Positions 54,121-64,000 of a stretch of 64,000 nt of DNA are shown one piece after another. The DNA is from Dryococelus australis. Lineage: Eukaryota; Arthropoda; Insecta; Phasmatodea; Phasmatidae. The stretch lies in NCBI GenBank assembly GCA_029891345.1, contig CM056998.1, positions 173,066,332 to 173,130,331 on the forward strand, read 5' to 3'. Numbering within the stretch: position 1 is the stretch's first letter; each line of letters starts with the position of its first letter. A program made the position numbers and the translations under genes. The notes under the pieces are model-generated. The model saw only the letters and a list, made by a program, of their open reading frames with translations. It made no database searches and had not been told where the DNA came from.

Positions 54121-56248
54121 TCCCAAACAGAAATCAGTAATACTATGCAAAAATATTAAATTTTGTATTGTACGATTTCTGTAATTATTTCCTCTTTACA
54201 TATATTAATTTCATTTACTTTTCGACACATCATATGATACGAAAATCTTTGTGTTTGCCGAGTGCGTGTTTCGAACCGAAGAACCTTGGTTTGACAGTAT
54301 CGCATGCTAACCTATACTTCACGGGAAAAATTTTCTGATTCCATTCAGTTATTAGATATATATATATATATATAATGAAACAAATTATTTTAAAGGAATG
54401 TGTAAATTCCATCGAAATACAGCAAATAATCTTAAAACATGGGTTACGTAACACTAGTTTCTTCTGAGACTTGCTAACAAAATAGTTTTTGATCATTTTT
54501 AATATATCTGTCGGATGGCTGTTCAAATGAAAAAAGTTCCAAAGTATGCAAAAGACATGGGCTACCTTGTGAAACGTATATTATGACGAAATAACAAGCC
54601 ATACATATGAAAAAAATTGTTAAAAATAAATACATTTCTGCATATGTTGAACGTTTTTAATATGTATGAACTGTTACTTGGTGATTACATATACATCAAG
54701 CAGTAGCCCATGGCATAAGCTTAAGCCGTAAATTTTTAATTTGTACATCTTAGTTATTATTTTGTATTGCATCATCAGCAAAACAGAAAAATTTGGTATT
54801 TGGCAATAAATATACAAAGTGTAAACTTTTTTTATTCTAGGAAATTGTCATCACATACGATGCGTACAAGTTAAATAATGTTTGGTACAAATATAAAATT
54901 ATTAGTTTTGTGGTATCAAATGCTCTAAATGTTAAAAAACTATGCACATGAACAAAAACTCAATTTCGCGAAGAGCAACAAGTTCTTCACTACCGGTTTA
55001 GTTGCCCATTGAAAGGCATATTTACTATGATCTATGCTATTAAATTATGTAATCATGACTAGTGCAGTTGGGCATTGAAAGACATATTTAGTAAGTTGTA
55101 TTCTTTAAAATTATGGTAATCGTGTCTTGGTGCAAGTGTGAATATTTGAATGGAATGACATGTTCAGAATTCTGCATACACTTTTTTTTTTTTTTGGCAA
55201 TGGTCTCTGGTCCAATGGCGCTTCTTTATTTCTGATATAATAATCTAGCAGTTAGGTAGTATTTTATGTAAATATTTAATGCAATGTACTTATAGTAATT
55301 TTTGAAAGGTCACCTATGCGCAGAGCTGAAATACCCCACGCTGTATGGAAGGAAGGTAGTATTATCATTGTAGACATTGTATATATATTTAACCAAATAG
55401 AAATGTTGTCTTACTTGGGAATTAGTTTTTACTTTGTATGCAGCGTTTTTACTCTGTTGGTTTTTCATGGCTCAGAATAAAACAATAACTACGTATGGCC
55501 AAATGGGCACTTAAGATCTCATGACACAAGCTAAAGGGCTTTACACTGTTGTTAAATGTTCATCTCTACAAGGATTGCCATATTCCTCGAATACGTCCAC
55601 AAGAGAAGATAAATGTTTTCGAAACCTTGTGGGAAAAATGTTGGTGTCTTCGTGATGTTGAATAGAAGAGATGTTTGAACCAGTTTGTTATTTTGCTTGT
55701 GAGTCTGATCTTGTGCACTTCGAAAACAATTTCTACCCGTCTAGTAGCCTGAGAAATTACCCTAATCAAACTCATGAAATATATACTAAAATAATGATTT
55801 TCTTTTACAAATACAACAAAAACAATACAATGACGTTGAAGTATGTGTGAAAGAAGGGGGGGGGGGGAGAGGAATGATTATAAAGCGAACAATGCAATTA
55901 ATTAATTTGCATAGAATATCTGCAGTTTTTTTCGGACGTTCTGAATCAAACCTTTGAAAAATCACCCCCATGTATTTGGATGTTTCCAGTATATGTCATG
56001 TATCAAAAGTGTTTTATACGTGTGCTAATTAAAATTTTCCTTATTTAGGGAATAATTATTTTCTAATTATATTTATTCATTAATTATAATATTTTATTTA
56101 TAATTAATATGAATAAAACAGGGAGAAAATAGGTGAGGCTGAGAGAGTTTCTTATAAGAATTTTCAAAGATTACTGTTTAAATAAGGTACAGCTATAATT
56201 AAAAACTAGTGGACAGAAGTGAAACCTATTAGGAATATCTCATATTAT
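54121..56248. other. AT-rich intergenic region
   Basis: Holds a (TA)n run at about 54,356-54,374, a T run near 55,183-55,195 and a G run near 55,857-55,867. A minus-strand tRNA B-box-like string (ggttcgaaaca, about 54,275) is probably a SINE relic. No gene was seen. Confidence 0.4.
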
Positions 56249-56482
56249 AGACTATTCACGGTAAAATGAGCACTTTTGAAAGCCCTCTCATTTGGAATAA
56301 TAGTCAATAAATATATTCCATTTTAACCTTAGGCGTTAATTTCCGAGTACCGTGGAATATACACAATGTGTTTATGACTAACAAGGCAATATTTATTTAT
56401 AAAAGGTGGTTATAGGATTTTGAATGGCTGAAATAAAAAAAGTAACTCGGGCGTCAAGGTGCTCACTTGACCGTGAACAGTC
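56249..56482 (+). repeat. MITE M1 short subtype, second copy
   Basis: It opens gactattcacggtaaaatgagc and closes ctcacttgaccgtgaacagtc. The interior gaaagccctctcatttgg and tagtcaataaatatattcc matches 22,580-22,826. Confidence 0.82.
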
Positions 56483-56499
56483 TATACTGGTTTCTATGT

Positions 56500-57430
56500 G
56501 TTGCGACGGGAGCGACGAGTTGCTAGGAAACACCAGCTCGATGTTCTCTGCATGCGTGAGCCGCCAGTGACAGGTAGGCCGCAGTGCACACGGGAGGAGG
56601 CATCGCCGTGATGTTAGGAAATATCGCCGGATGAAGTGTCAATATTGTGATGCAAGCTGTTCGCCGCGGGAGGTGGTTAAAAACGAGTCTCCGAGAGCGC
56701 GCGAGCGTGGGTGGACGCGAGCTGTATTTGCTTGCTAGACCACGCTGCCCCCCCTTTCCATCCAGCTTGTTCCTTCCGTCGAGCATGTGTGTGTGTGTGT
56801 GCGCGCGCAACAAGAGGTAAATAAAATGTCGAGGCGACCGGACATCCCCCTGGTCGTCACCCCTCGTGGGCGACCCTTTGCCCCTCCGTCCGCCAGACGA
56901 TGGCCACTCCAGTTCTCCCTGGGTGCGGGGGCCACGGTGTTGACACAGGCCTTCTAGTGGCCGGCGATGACCGCGGACGCAAACAGCGTCGGGACCATTA
57001 AAAACTCGGCAGTCTTGGCGCTCGAGAGGAAATGAAAACAGCAGGGCTAGTCCCTTCTCTCCCGATCCCCCCCTCCTCTTCTTCACTGGGCATAACGCTC
57101 TCGAGCCTCCCAATTGTTCCCGGGGTCTCATTGGGTAATGGGAGAGCAAACAGCGTTCCCTCTTCTTCCCCCCTGTACGACGCACGGATGGGGGTGCAGC
57201 CATCGATCTCCCGTGGGCGACGTTGCCAAACTTGTCCGAGGGGGGTGGGTGAAAAAAGGGGGGGGGGGTAATGATCCGTCTCGCGTCGAGACGTCTGGAC
57301 TTCTTCCGAGGGAGCCGCAGAACAGCCGAGCATACAGAAGTGGCCTGCCGCGCGCGCGGGCCAGGGCGATGACCCCACTTCCCCGGTCGGTGCCAGACAC
57401 AGGCAGTGTCGACAGGCAGCAATAGGAAAA
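56500..57430. other. Large CpG/GC-rich island
   Basis: About 900 bp of GC-rich sequence with a (GT)n/(GC)n run at 56,785-56,808 and a G run near 57,258-57,268. Frames are open on both strands, the longest on the minus strand (56,523-57,422, 299 codons), rich in Arg, Gly and Pro without a recognisable domain. It may be a host promoter island or first exon. No splice or TATA signal was convincing. Confidence 0.45.
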
Positions 57431-57552
57431 TTTCAACAAACTGCAGGCTGGGTTCAGCAGTACACTTTATACTTAAGACGGAAAATTTCAGGTATGGGCT
57501 GCCATCTTAGTGGGTAACCAATTTTACACAACGCCAAGTTCAGTACAGTAAA

Positions 57553-57932
57553 GGCTCTTCACGATCAAATGAGCACTTTTGAAACCAGCCTTAGAAAAAA
57601 GTCACTCCTCCCACCTGCACATATATAAAAGGGCGCCCTGAGTGGCATGTGCTCAGAGAAGTTTGTAATGATGGAAGGAATGTAGTTCCATGTCTTAATA
57701 TCGAAAAAAAAAGTGTTACGTAACCATTTATAGTTACTTAAATTATTTATTTCTCTTTCTACTTTTTTATAATGCATCGAAGAGTAAAAATGATCAGTTT
57801 TGTGAAATTTTCTTTTCATAATAATTTCACAGTTTGACTTGACCGACGTATGAATTAAGTGATGAAGCCAATGACAAAGGCAATTTTACATAAGACGGAA
57901 GATTACACAACGTGCATACAACTGCCTATACT
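57553..57932 (+). repeat. MITE family M1, right end missing
   Basis: It opens ggctcttcacgatcaaatgagc and follows the M1 consensus through accatttatagttac, ataatgcatcgaagagt and acataagacggaagat, then stops before the right terminal repeat. Confidence 0.82.
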
Positions 57933-58659
57933 CTCAAATTCCTTTCTCTTGCAGGTTTTTTATTGTATCAGGTTCGTCCATGATGTGCCTGATCTAAAAG
58001 TAGCTTAGATGTACATTAGTCCAAAATATGCCGGTCACCGAATGAATTGGCAAAATTTTCACATTTCTTCCTATACATAACCTTCCACAGAAAGCAGCAG
58101 TCAACCATACGAGAGACTTGCCTCGCGAGGGTTATCCAGACAATCAGCAGATTGGAGAACTAACGTCAGAGCGATCTTTATGCGAGCCTGCAGGCAAACT
58201 AAAAACAGAAGAGGACAAGTGGGTGCGTAAATCCACTGCCCAGTTTAGTCAGAGACCTGCGAGGGGGGAATTAAAATTATGTTGTGGCGTTTCTGGCAGA
58301 TTAACTTAACTTTTGACTATTTACTTGTTTTCCAGGTCATATGTAACAGTTCTACACGACAAGATTGCAGTGGTTTGTGCATTCTGACTACAAGTAGGTG
58401 TGTATTTGTTGAACTATCGAGTGCGGAGTGCAATGGGACACCTATGAGCTAACTTGAGCGTTTGTGGATCTTCTTATTCTATGGTGTGATGACTTTCTTG
58501 ACTTGAAATCTCCCATGGAATTTTGTGGCTTGCATTGTAGTTGAGTCGATTTCGATAAAACTTTGACTGAAGACAGCGAGAAGTCAGTATCACTTATCGC
58601 ATACTATTACGTCCTGCTTTTGTCGAAGGATTTGCTCCGCAGTTATTCTGGTGGAGAGT
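57933..58659. other. Intergenic region
   Basis: A short frame at 58,118-58,309 (Glu/Lys/Arg-rich) is not recognisable. Nothing else was seen. Confidence 0.4.
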
Positions 58660-58880
58660 GGAGTGGAAACGTCTGGGCAGCTCTTAATATCGGGGTATTT
58701 AGAGTCGATGAGGGTGAAGCGGTGTATGGAGCGGCGCTGGAATACGAGAAAACCCGCCGATCACCGGTATCATCCGACGCAATTGCCACGTGCATAAATC
58801 CGGGAGCGAGCCCGGCGGGATTGGAACTCAGTTAGTCTTTATGGGAGACGAGCGCTCTATCCGCTGTGGCCCCGCGGCCC
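58660..58880 (-). repeat. tRNA-derived SINE (inverted)
   Basis: On the minus strand it begins gggccgcggggccacagcgg and shares gctcgtctcccat, gcgggttttctcg and ccctcatcgactc landmarks with the other SINE copies. Target duplication not seen. Confidence 0.78.
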
Positions 58881-59659
58881 AGGACCGTTATTCGTGGTTA
58901 TTAGTTTTGGGTAGTTCCAGGCTCCAGACGTTATGTATTCGAACTTACATTTGAAGTTTAGCCTGTCTTAAAATAATTCAGAAAAGGAGTGTTCCTGTCC
59001 TTTCATATTTGCAATGTTCAACCTTTTGTTAACATAGACGCTGGATTACTTGACACGTGATGTAGGTTTGCTTATGTAAACTTAGCTATTCCAAGCTTTT
59101 CGTACAGAACTACTGACCAACATCTTAAATTAAACAGATATTCAAAATACACACGTCCATTTACTCACCAACTTTACTTCATATAATTATGCTTTTGGGG
59201 ACTCCGAACAATCCAAAATAAACCTCACTGAAAGGACCGAACCGTCTGCATCAAAGACAAGAGTAAAGCAGACTTCTTTTTCGGGCAGCAACTACACGAA
59301 CTGGACTGGTTCGAGAGATCCTGAAGATGCGAACTGCAAGGTATGGTGAATCATCAGTTCCTCAAACCAGCAAAATGCGACTTCAGCCCGGAAGCCAAGA
59401 CGATCAGCCTACATACGTTCTATAGGGTTAAGGTTAGGATTTTAGGCTAGTCATTCCAATTCACACGATTTCATGTACTCAAGCAACTTAGTTGCAGCAT
59501 TTGATTTATGGACACGTAAACTATAATGCAGAAAATGGAATAGACCAACTGCTCTCTGTTCATGGATTCTCCACACTTTTTGGATTAAACTTTCAAATAA
59601 CAACCCATGTATGACCCCTTAGTTTTTTCTTAAATATGTAATGTATTACAAGCGTTTTA
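58881..59659. other. Intergenic region
   Basis: No element end or gene recognised. Confidence 0.4.
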
Positions 59660-60099
59660 GGGTATCGTGGGGTAAGAGTCCGCATGGAGTAGGAATCCTA
59701 CGACGTCGTTGTTCTCGCACTCGCCGTTAGATATCACCAATGGTCATACTGTACAGGAAATTTTCTAAATGCTTTCCACGCACTGCACACGGGTGGTTAC
59801 CATTGCCGGCATTAATGAGAGTGCGGTCTCGTCCATTTGTTTGGAGTAATGTTTAATGTAAGGTTTTTGTGTTAAATAAGTGCCTGCAGAATTGCAACGA
59901 ATTAATGCTGTCGAAGAATATCTACATTTACGTATCGGATATATTTTTTACTTTTATTCATTTGATGGTGCAATTTTAATCACGCAACTGTGAAATGTAG
60001 TTGACGAATTACATTTTTCCAATTTGTTGGGACAAGTTTCCTGAGACAATATATTATTAAAACCTTTTAAAAATATTATTAAAACCTCTTAAGCCTATT

Positions 60100-62080
60100 T
60101 AGCCTACTTTACGGAGGAAAGAAATGTTCGTGAAATCACTTTCCCGTCTTTGTGTCTGTGTGTGTGTTTGTGCGTGTGTGCCGCCATCCCCCCCTCAAAT
60201 TTTCAATTTTTGAACTGGTGAACCGAATTTCACCAAACTCGGTACACATATAGTAGGCCTACTTAGTTAGGACACCAGACTTTTAGTTTTTGACCACGAC
60301 GGGCACTTACTGTCAAGATGACTGCAAATTTTAATATTTAAGGCGATATGTGATATCTCGAGAAGCATTCAACAGATTTAAACCAAATTTTGTATGGTGG
60401 CAGCGCATTGTGTAAGATTTAATTTTCAAATGGATATTATTGTTAGTCCGCCATTCTGGAAAGTAGCACCAAATTAAATATTAATATTTTCATAACACCT
60501 CTAAACCTATAGAAGCAATTCTCACTCATTTTAGCATGTAAGTAATAACATGACAGACCCGGTATTATAGGCACTTACTTTAAACATGGCGGGCATACAA
60601 ATACTTTAGATTTTAAGTATATCTACTATACCATTTAACCATTTTCGAAAAAATGTATGCTAGAAGTATATATTACAAGCATCATATATGCCAACACATA
60701 GCCATTCCTGTCGGCTATTTTGTAACATAGCACTACATGAAAAATAAAACTTTAGTTTTTTTTTAAATCATATATTGGGAAACAATGAACCGATTCCTAC
60801 AAAATTTGGCAAGAAAGTATCACTGCGGCAGATAATGAAAAATTGTGTGTTTTAAGTGTGTCGGACACTTACATTCAAAATGGTGGCAACATAAGAATTT
60901 TAGCTTAGAATGTTATATTGCCGTAACCATGTAATTTCTAACTTAACTTCGTATGCTGACAATTGATATTTCAACTGTTAACTGTATCTACACAAATCAC
61001 ATTTTGTTCCCCCATTTTATAAGATAGCTCCACACAAATAAATTAAGTTTCCATGTCATATCTTGAGAAACAATTGACCGATCACTATAAAATTTTACAA
61101 ACGAGTAGTATTGGGGTAAGTTATATAAAAAGGTATGTTTTTAGTACGTAAGGCACTTATTTTCAAAATTGCAGACATATAGCCATTTTAGCTTAGACTT
61201 CTATAAAGTTTAGACCATGTAATAAATTCCAAGTTTTATTTGTGTGCTGGGAGTAGACATTACAATTAACGACCGTATTTACACAAAACATATATTATTC
61301 GCCATTTTGTAAAATAGCAACACACTTATAACAGTTTTTATATTATATATTGGGAAACGATGGACCGATTCCTACCACATTTAGCGACAATTTAAACTGC
61401 AGCAGTTGGTGTAAACTGGTGTGTTTTAAGTAGGTCAGGCATTTATTTTCAAAATGGTTGCTCTATAAATATTTTTGCTCAATATATTTTACTAACGAGA
61501 CAAATTCCAACTTATCTTTGATTGCTGGCGGTATCTATTACATCCATCATATTTGTCTGTAAAGAGCTTCATTTGTCTGCCAGTTTGTAAGTTAGTCCCA
61601 CTATAAATATTAAGTTTTTATGTCATATCTCGGGGAAACAATAAACCCATTCTTACCAAATTTGGCGAAGAAATTGTTCTGTGGTAGGCCATATAGCTAT
61701 GACTATTTTTTAAACGTGGCCCACTTATTTTCTGAAAGTTGGCCATAGTTGGTTTTAGCAAAGTGTGCTATGTTTACGAAACTATGTAATCGAATTGAGC
61801 TTAACTTTGTATACTGGCAGTATACAAACATCTAGTGTCCTAATACATACATTTTTGTCCTCCATTTATGAAGATCGTCATATAAAAAAAAGGAGAGTTT
61901 TATGCCATATCTGAAGGACAATTCAACCGATGTTCATCAAATTCTTCACACAAGTAGCGCTATGTTAGGCCATGTACACTTACCTGCTTTCAGTGCCTTA
62001 GAACTTAGGCATTTTTTTTAATGTCAGCCTTGTAAATATTTCAGGTTAGTAAACCCTTGTATTCGAAGCATTAGACTAAT
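60100..62080. repeat. 285-bp repeat family, third array with 5' head
   Basis: The head (tttacggaggaaagaaatg, a TG-rich run at about 60,150-60,180, aactggtgaaccgaatttcacc, ctcggtacacatatagta) precedes six degenerate units with landmark positions near 60,447, 60,710, 61,004, 61,299, 61,573 and 61,855 (spacing 263-295 bp). Confidence 0.78.
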
Positions 62081-62710
62081 TAAATCCGAAATTGATGCTA
62101 TGAATCTAACGTCCTTAATGAATTTGATTGCACGCTAGCTTATGATACTATTTTTATGGCTTCGAGCCTCGAATAAGTCACCTGTATACTGGTAATTGTC
62201 TCACTATTTTTTCATAGATTCATCTTTACTTATATTGCTTTCAACGAGACAAGTGCTACCAACAAATTCAGCTTTTAAGAAATTATTAAAAATTTAATTG
62301 CACATGTCAATGAAAGTAGACTCATTAGTTACATTAGTAACTTCTTGTTTTTATATGCGCAGAACTTATACAGTTTGATAGTTTGACTGATATAAAAGTT
62401 AAAAACATTTCATATTAGGCCTATAAGTAAAATCAAACACTGTGTTTTATAGAAGGAAACAACGATGTTGGATAAATCATAATTATCAGCAAATTAACAC
62501 GTAGTCCCCAGATGCCCTAACGGAAGTAAAAAAAAATTTCAGCCTAGAAGAAGAATGTTGGTAACACTTATTTACGACATAAGTAATGAAACAGTAATAT
62601 AATACTAACAGATTTTAGCGAAATAGTACACGAAACTGAAAGCGAAATATGTAAATGAATGTAGTAAATTGATGTCATCACATCCTGCTATATACAAAAC
62701 GCAATTTCAG

Positions 62711-63499
62711 ATTGCCAGTTTGATTCGACTGGCTTATGAAAAGGCAGCTACGATCGGAATTGCAGCCAATGGCTTTCAGGCATGTGGCATACTGCCAATA
62801 TATCCCGATATTGTTTCTGAAGATGACTTTCTCCCATCTGAAATTACTGCGAGGCCTTTTCCAAATAATAATGACAATAGATCGTCTCTTGTTGGTAACA
62901 GTACTAATCATACGAGTCCCGAAATACGGTTTGCCTCTACCTCACAGATCATTATAAAATTGGAAGCAACGACTGCCACAAACGTCCCAGTTAGGCCTAC
63001 ATAAAGCGGCCATGAAAATATTTGTGAAGAGGAACGTCTCCTAGTCTCCTTCCATGCTTGTCTTAGTAATGTTTCCACTCCTGTAAAGTGTTCCGTTTCG
63101 ACAGATATAATGAGACTGTATCCAAAAGCTAGTCTTCCACAAAATAAGCGCAGAATTCCAGAACGGTCTCAAATACTCACATCATCACCATATAATAAAA
63201 TGCTGCCATTACAAAGTGAAATAAAAAACAGGCCTAACCTAAAGTAAATGACCGTAACATTAAAATCAGTAAGCTTTAAGAACAAAGTCGTTGGAGTAAA
63301 CCACCATTTGAGTTTAGATGCAAGAAAGGCATTGCAAGATCTGGTAAGGCGGACTGTTTATGTGGTGGATGGAGTGCAATGTACGAAAAACGTCCATCTG
63401 TGGACTGGATTACGGGCAGCGAATGTAGATCATGGTTGGAGGAATCCTGTACTGATTATGTGTGAAAGGGCTTTTTTCAAATGTAATCGAGGCCAATAG
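62711..63499 (+). pseudogene. pogo-like transposase, C-terminal part with PHD-type zinc motif
   Basis: After an acceptor-like caatttcag the frame reads IASLIRLAYEKAATIGIAAN, GFQACGILPIYPD and EDDFLPSEITARP, the C-terminal block that follows the DDE_1 domain of pogo/Tigger transposases. Further on, in other frames, come LYPKASLPQNKRR with ILTSSPY, as in this family's tail, and finally CLCGG.. WITGSECRSWLEESC (about 63,346-63,460). That last part follows the W-x2-C-x2-C-x2-W-x-H-x2-C pattern of a PHD-like finger, but one Cys is Gly and the His is Glu. Several frame changes break the gene; the DDE domain is absent. Confidence 0.72.
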
Positions 63500-63740
63500 G
63501 ACTCTTACCCCACTGTAATAGGATCCTTGCCCCACGTGTGGTGCAAGTTTCCTAATGTGCAGTCATGTGTTCTATGTGTATTACAAATTTTCACAACTGA
63601 ATTAAAATTTAAGTTGTTCTATATAATTATACACAATGCATAGTCGTAGCATAAGTACGTGGGTTTATGTGAAATACATCAATGCAACAGGTACAATCGG
63701 CTACAATTTTCTAAGTGCGGGCTCTTGCACCACATTACCC
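63500..63740. repeat. Right sub-terminal repeats of the pogo-like element
   Basis: The terminal motif gtgggg(t/c)aag(a/g)(g/a)tcc recurs inverted near 63,500-63,515 and 63,520-63,538 and at the end (63,718-63,740), and once in the left terminus. These may be multiple transposase-binding sites. Confidence 0.6.
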
Positions 63741-63949
63741 AATTATTTTTATTGAACTGGACGTTTTATTATAATTTATTAACAAATTCAGTTATGTTAC
63801 TCTTGAAATTAATGTAAATAAAAATGTAGAAAATAGGGAGGTTTGTAATACTTAGTAAGATATAGTGCAAACTATTATGATACCGAGTGCGCACGAATTC
63901 GATGTGCTGTCCCATTGGTGTAATACTCTAGACTCGTTTAAGCTTTGTT

Positions 63950-64000
63950 TGCATGAAGCGGAGGAATATTGTGGAAGTAAAACTTTAGCAGGGCTTCAGA
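63950..64000 (+). repeat. Possible MITE M1 copy cut by the window end
   Basis: gcatgaagcggaggaatattgtgg and gcagggcttcaga resemble the right part of M1 (cataaggcggaagaatacac, gcagggctttca). The right terminal repeat would lie beyond the window. Confidence 0.4.

Larger units (their letters stand above)
59660..63740 (+). mobile_element. pogo/Tigger-like element
   Basis: The ends gggtatcgtggggtaagag and (minus) gggtaatgtggtgcaagag match at about 20 of 25 positions. The left end is preceded by TA, the pogo/mariner target; the right is followed by aa, a likely mutated TA. Only the C-terminal part of the transposase survives near the right end. The interior (about 60,100-62,080) is occupied by the 285-bp repeat, which appears to have been inserted later. 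Confidence 0.72.

Noticed and set aside
56523-57422. 299-codon minus-strand frame
   Set aside because: High GC removes stop codons in several frames at once. The product is Arg/Gly/Pro-rich with no recognisable domain or homology I can name.
59200-59640. Possible Tc1/mariner transposase remnant
   Set aside because: No DDE block or family motif could be read in any frame.

Overview
The window is eukaryotic, almost certainly insect, nuclear DNA. It is AT-rich, has canonical GT-AG splice signals, carries (CCTAA)n / TTAGG-type interstitial motifs of the arthropod telomere kind, and is packed with insect-type transposons and tRNA-derived SINEs. The many TAGGCCTA motifs and the very high repeat load suggest a large polyneopteran genome such as a stick insect or cockroach, but that is a guess. 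No complete host gene is visible. Nearly every open frame I can explain belongs to a mobile element, and most are broken.

Region by region: 1-15.8 kb is intergenic repeat: MITEs, a foldback element, an 11 x 91 bp tandem array, a 4 x 87 bp array, a telomere-like motif pair and a large inverted-repeat composite. It also holds one possible first exon near 2.97 kb. 15,794-22,299 is a complete-ended Polinton/Maverick- or adintovirus-like element of 6.5 kb. It has about 130-bp terminal inverted repeats and a perfect 6-bp target duplication (aacaaa). It carries decayed genes for a double-jelly-roll-type capsid, an adenain-like protease and a PLA2/pVI-like minor capsid protein leftward, then a zinc-finger protein, the packaging ATPase, a coiled-coil protein, a virion-associated protein and the retroviral-type integrase rightward. 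I see no DNA polymerase B. Two more fragments of the same lineage lie at about 27.2-28.7 kb and 33.8-37.4 kb. 23.36-25.54 kb holds two abutting PIF/Harbinger elements with TAA target duplications. 38.9-41 kb looks like a degraded LTR retrotransposon.

43,128-48,686 is a two-gene PIF/Harbinger element with 26-bp perfect terminal repeats. A MADF-BESS DNA-binding protein gene (+) and a DDE transposase gene (-) have their exons interleaved, each lying partly within the other's intron. It sits beside a SINE inside an older array of a ~285-bp degenerate repeat that recurs at 50.7-52 kb and 60.1-62.1 kb. 52.9-54.1 kb is a 33-bp minisatellite with a 198-bp higher-order unit. 59,660-63,740 is a pogo/Tigger-like element keeping only the 3' part of its transposase. 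GC-rich islands at 0.2-0.68, 29.2-29.6 and 56.5-57.4 kb may be promoter islands of host genes outside or spanning the window.

How the genes work together: in the virus-like element, ATPase, capsid, minor capsid protein and protease form a virion-making set and the integrase explains the 6-bp target duplication. In the Harbinger element the transposase cuts and pastes and the MADF-BESS partner is expected to bind element ends. All copies here carry stops, frameshifts or insertions, so they are fossils, although element boundaries are still sharp.
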